Below are positions 61,245 to 64,000 of a stretch of 64,000 nt of DNA, in pieces; within the stretch, counting starts at the first letter, position 1; each line of letters begins with the position of its first letter. Source of the DNA: Jatrophihabitans sp035642535 (GTDB taxonomy: Bacteria > Actinomycetota > Actinomycetes > Mycobacteriales > Jatrophihabitantaceae); the NCBI GenBank assembly GCA_035642535.1, contig DASQSE010000089.1, positions 1 through 64,000 on the forward strand, written 5' to 3'. A program made the translations under genes and the position numbers. The notes beneath the pieces were generated by a model, which saw nothing but the letters and a program-made list of their open reading frames with translations, was not told where the DNA came from and did no database searches.

Positions 61245-61368
61245 CGGACCGGTTCCGCAGGTAGAGGAAACTCCACCATCAGCGGGGGCCCAGGCCCAGT
61301 GTTTCCGCCACCGGCCGGCGGCAACGTCATCGGTGCAGACAAATACCCCGCACTGAAAGGCAAGCGCC

Positions 61369-63540
61369 GTGTCTCAACACCAAGCCTCTGCGCGCCGGCC
61401 CGTCACCGTCCGGGTCGCGCGCTGGAGCGCCACCCACCCTTGGCGTGCTATCGCGCTGTGGCTGGTCTTCGTCGCCGCGTCCATCGCGATCGGCAACCTC
61501 TCCGGCCTGCACACGACGAGCGACGTCCAGGAGCTCACCGGCCAGTCGCAGCAGGCCCAGCGCTGGCTCGACGACGCCAACCTCGACTCACCGGACACCG
61601 AGAACGTGCTGGTTACCGCCCGCTCCGGCCGCCTCGACGCCGACCAGGCCCGGCAAGCGCTGGCCGCGGCCGCACACCGCATGCGGGCGCTGTCTGACGT
61701 GACCCGTGTCGGCAACCCGGTCGGCTCCGCCGACGGCAGCGCGATGACCGTCCAGCTGACCCTCAAGGACAACGCGGACATCAAACCCGTCCTCGCCGCC
61801 ACCACCGCGACGCAACGCCAGTACCCCCACCTGCGGGTCGAAGAGGTCGGATCGGTGTCGATGGACGCCGCGGTCAACGACCAGGTCAATAGCGACCTGT
61901 CGGCAGCGGCGAAGTACAGCCTGCCGGTGACGCTGGTGATCCTGCTGATCGCGTTCGGCGCCATCGTGGCTGCCGGCGTGCCGGTCCTGCTCGCTCTCTC
62001 GGCGGTCGGTTCGGCGATCGGGCTCACGGCGCTGTCCTCGCACCTGATCCCGAGCACCGAGTCGGTCTCGAGCGTGATCCTGCTGATGGGGATGGCCGTC
62101 GGCGTCGACTACTCGCTGTTCTACGTGAAGCGCGCCCGCGCCGAGCGGCACCGCGGGCACAGCCAACTCGACGCGGTGGAGATCGCCGCCGAGACGGCCG
62201 GCCACTCGGTGCTGGTCTCCGGGCTAGCGGTGCTGGTCTCCATGTTCGGGCTCTACCTCTCCGCGGACGCGACCTTCGCCGGCCTCGGGACGGGCGCGAT
62301 CATCGTCGTCGCGGTCGCGGTGCTGGGCTCGCTCACGGTGCTGCCCGCCGTGCTCGTCAAGCTCGGCAGGGGGATCGACCGGCCGCGCATCCCGGTGCTC
62401 TGGCGCCTGACCACGCTGGATCGCGAACCGCGGTTGTGGGCCGCGCTGCTGCGTCCGTCGCTGCAACGCCCGGGCCGCACGCTGCTCATCTCGGTACTGG
62501 CCCTGAGCGCCGTCGCGATACCGGCGCTCGGCATGAAGTTGCGCTCGGACAGCGCGCAGTCGCTGCCGTCCTCGATCGCGAAGACGCACACGCTCGACCG
62601 GCTCGCCACCGCGTTCCCGGACAAGCAGGCCGAGCAGCAGGTCGTGGTCCGCTCGGCCGCGGTGGACGCACCGGCCGTGCACACCGCGCTGCGCCAGCTC
62701 GCGACCTCGGCCGCGGACAGCGGGCTGTTCCTGCGCAACACGCAGCACATCCGCGTCTCGGCCGACCACACCGTGCAGGTGATGCAACTCGACGCGCCCT
62801 ACGACGAGGAGGCGCCCAAGGCCCGTGCCGGGATCGATCTGCTGCGCTCGGAGCTCGTGCCGCATGCACTACGCGACGTGCCGGGCGCGGAGTTCGCAGT
62901 CGGTGGCGACACCGCGCAGAACCTCGACATCGACCGGCACATGTCCGACCGGCTGCCGTGGGTGATTGGCTTCGTCGTCGGGCTGACCGTATTGATCATG
63001 GGTTGGGTGTTCCGCTCCGTCACGATCGCGTTGACCACGGCCGTGATGAACCTGCTTTCGGCAGGCGCATCCTTCGGCGTGCTCGTGCTCACCTTCCAGC
63101 ACTCGTGGGCCGAGTCGCTGCTCGGCTTCAAGTCGACGGGTGCCTTGATCAACTGGATCCCGCTGTTCTGTTTCGTCGTGCTGTTCGGCCTCTCGATGGA
63201 CTATCACGTGTTCGTCATCAGCCGGATCCGCGAGGCGGCGGCACGTGGCCTGTCCACCCGGGATGCGATTCGCGAGGGCATCACGCGGTCGGCCGGCACG
63301 GTCACCAGCGCCGCGCTCGTCATGGTTTCGGTGTTCGCGATCTTCGCCGGCCTGCACATGATCGAGATGAAGGAACTCGGCGTCGGGCTGGCGATCGCGG
63401 TCCTCGTGGACGCGCTGGTCGTGCGCACGATCGTGTTGCCGTCGCTGATGATGCTGCTCGGCAGGTGGAACTGGTGGCCCGGCCGCGTGCGGGCGGGCGC
63501 GGTGTCGACGGCGCGCGAGCCGGAGTTGGTGTCGGTCTGA
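61369..63540 (+). CDS. MMPL-family transporter
   Basis: A 723-residue RND-superfamily exporter. Two halves each consist of one transmembrane helix, an external porter domain and five more helices. Proton-relay motifs are visible as GVDYSLFYVKRAR in the first half and LSMDYHVFVISRI in the second. Members export lipids or hydrophobic compounds. The GTG start follows a GAAAGGCAAGC stretch. It is divergent from the histidine kinase gene and ends at a strong terminator. The cargo is unknown. Confidence 0.92.
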   Translation: MSQHQASARRPVTVRVARWSATHPWRAIALWLVFVAASIAIGNLSGLHTTSDVQELTGQSQQAQRWLDDANLDSPDTENVLVTARSGRLDADQARQALAAAAHRMRALSDVTRVGNPVGSADGSAMTVQLTLKDNADIKPVLAATTATQRQYPHLRVEEVGSVSMDAAVNDQVNSDLSAAAKYSLPVTLVILLIAFGAIVAAGVPVLLALSAVGSAIGLTALSSHLIPSTESVSSVILLMGMAVGVDYSLFYVKRARAERHRGHSQLDAVEIAAETAGHSVLVSGLAVLVSMFGLYLSADATFAGLGTGAIIVVAVAVLGSLTVLPAVLVKLGRGIDRPRIPVLWRLTTLDREPRLWAALLRPSLQRPGRTLLISVLALSAVAIPALGMKLRSDSAQSLPSSIAKTHTLDRLATAFPDKQAEQQVVVRSAAVDAPAVHTALRQLATSAADSGLFLRNTQHIRVSADHTVQVMQLDAPYDEEAPKARAGIDLLRSELVPHALRDVPGAEFAVGGDTAQNLDIDRHMSDRLPWVIGFVVGLTVLIMGWVFRSVTIALTTAVMNLLSAGASFGVLVLTFQHSWAESLLGFKSTGALINWIPLFCFVVLFGLSMDYHVFVISRIREAAARGLSTRDAIREGITRSAGTVTSAALVMVSVFAIFAGLHMIEMKELGVGLAIAVLVDALVVRTIVLPSLMMLLGRWNWWPGRVRAGAVSTAREPELVSV

Positions 63541-63556
63541 CTCTCGCCTCATCCGT

Positions 63557-63605
63557 GATCAACAGGGCCGAACCGTCGTTACCGAACGGTTCGGCCCTGT
63601 TGATC
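63557..63605. terminator. Bidirectional 20-bp hairpin terminator
   Basis: A perfect 20-bp stem (GATCAACAGGGCCGAACCGT with its complement) and a 9-base loop sit between the convergent MMPL gene and the small conserved gene that ends at 63636. It is the longest perfect hairpin noticed in the window. Confidence 0.9.
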
Positions 63606-63635
63606 AACGAGGCGGGCGGCGTTGCGAGGCGCGCG

Positions 63636-63836
63636 TCAGCTGTCGGCCAGCAGCATCGGGCCGTAAACCTTGCGCTCGCCGTCGAACAGCGTCGCCTGCA
63701 CGACGCCAACGCCGGCGAGTTCGCGCCAGTGCTCGCCCAGCCAGCTCTCGGCGTCCGACTGGTTGGAATGAGTCGGCGAGCTCGGACTCGACAGTTCTTT
63801 GCCGTCGTTGCCTTCGAGGCGCCATGACCAAGTCAT
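63636..63836 (-). CDS. Small conserved actinobacterial protein, 66 residues
   Basis: A short protein with the pattern TWSWRLEGNDG, then SDAESWLGEHWRELAGVGV, then VYGPMLL, typical of a conserved small actinobacterial family of unknown function. The ATG at 63836 gives a start like that of homologues; longer upstream readings are arginine/alanine-rich and unlikely. Divergent from the cobT start by 25 bp. Confidence 0.75.
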   Translation of the reverse strand: MTWSWRLEGNDGKELSSPSSPTHSNQSDAESWLGEHWRELAGVGVVQATLFDGERKVYGPMLLADS

Positions 63837-63861
63837 CGGTGGCAGCGTACATACTGGCCCG

Positions 63862-64000
63862 GTGACCGCCGCCGCCCTGCTGGACCTCGGCGCCGACGTG
63901 CGATGGCCCGACGCCGAGGCGGCGGGTGCGGCCCGCACCCACACGGACCGGCCCGCGGGACGGCTCGGCGAGCTGGTCGAGTGGCTGTCCGCGACGCAGG
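63862..64000 (+). CDS. cobT: Nicotinate-nucleotide--dimethylbenzimidazole phosphoribosyltransferase, 5' part
   Basis: The first 46 codons are present from a GTG at 63862; the gene runs off the window. The fragment has the layout of a CobT N-terminus: a DVRWPDAEAAGAARTHTDRP helix and GRLGELVEWLSATQ, which precedes the catalytic core. In M. tuberculosis cobT (Rv2207) follows the DUF3043 gene, which fits this position near the end of the conserved segment. Because only a short part is visible, the call rests on motif pattern and synteny. Confidence 0.6.
   Translation, partial: MTAAALLDLGADVRWPDAEAAGAARTHTDRPAGRLGELVEWLSATQ

Overview
The window is chromosomal DNA from a high-GC actinobacterium. 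Support comes from GTG-rich starts, the actinobacterial qcrCAB/ctaC/ctaE/ctaF respiratory genes, a PimB'-type mannosyltransferase, AdoK-type adenosine kinase, DUF3043 and DUF5304 proteins, an MMPL transporter and a c-di-AMP (ydaO) riboswitch in front of an NlpC/P60 hydrolase. From memory of the Mycobacterium tuberculosis map, the backbone follows Rv2179c to Rv2207: 3'-exoribonuclease, acyltransferase, ArsA-like ATPase, SRPBCC, fadD15, pimB', NlpC/P60, exonuclease/UvrC fusion, trpD, ctaE, qcrCAB, ctaF, ctaC, asnB, adoK, HesB protein, DUF3043, cobT. Genus cannot be fixed from the sequence alone; a non-mycobacterial actinomycete is most likely. Layout: 1-3.7 kb holds a 5' part of a phosphofructokinase gene with pyrophosphate-type residues, an RNase, an acyltransferase, a lipase-like hydrolase and a small membrane protein. 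3.7-4.7 kb is a deletion scar where a truncated GntR regulator meets a truncated, frameshifted sugar ABC permease. 4.7-10.6 kb has an EEP-fold protein, glucokinase, DUF5304, ArsA-like ATPase, two SRPBCC proteins and a long-chain acyl-CoA ligase. 11.4-15.1 kb is a two-component system with an ABC exporter. 15.1-20.1 kb holds DUF5995, PimB', a lipoprotein peptidase and a riboswitch-controlled cell-wall hydrolase. 20-26 kb has a membrane metallophosphoesterase, a cyclase, an NYN RNase-like protein, a DEDDh-GIY-YIG nuclease and an Lrp-type domain. 26.2-38.3 kb is the respiratory block (CtaG-like, trpD, ctaE-qcrCAB, then ctaC-ctaF), interrupted at 33.3-36.6 kb by a TetR/SMP-30 pair with clear operators, a peptidase remnant and a second NlpC/P60 protein. 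Between ctaC and asnB lies an accessory block of about 8.8 kb: a small conserved protein, a sugar ABC importer, deoR-galT and divergent galK, an AlkZ/AlkX-type protein and an acetyltransferase. From 47 kb onward come asnB, a GerW-like protein, glutathione peroxidase, a hydrolase, adoK, erpA, DUF3043, an epimerase, a PhoD-type phosphatase, then a regulatory block (DinB, LuxR-type regulator, anti-sigma and sigma factor, secreted protein, histidine kinase), an MMPL transporter, and the start of cobT. How the genes work together: the respiratory genes encode the menaquinol-cytochrome c reductase and cytochrome c oxidase subunits of the bcc-aa3 supercomplex; subunit I (ctaD) is not in the window. 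The galactose genes form a small catabolic module that lacks an importer ATPase and a galE in this window. The histidine kinase at 60-61 kb probably pairs with the response regulator at 57 kb, the two being separated by a sigma/anti-sigma/secreted-protein cassette. No tRNA, rRNA, CRISPR array, insertion sequence or prophage was seen. The clearest unusual signals are the pyrophosphate-type phosphofructokinase residues, the chimeric deletion scar, the ydaO riboswitch, the double TetR operator, and several repeat or hairpin elements.
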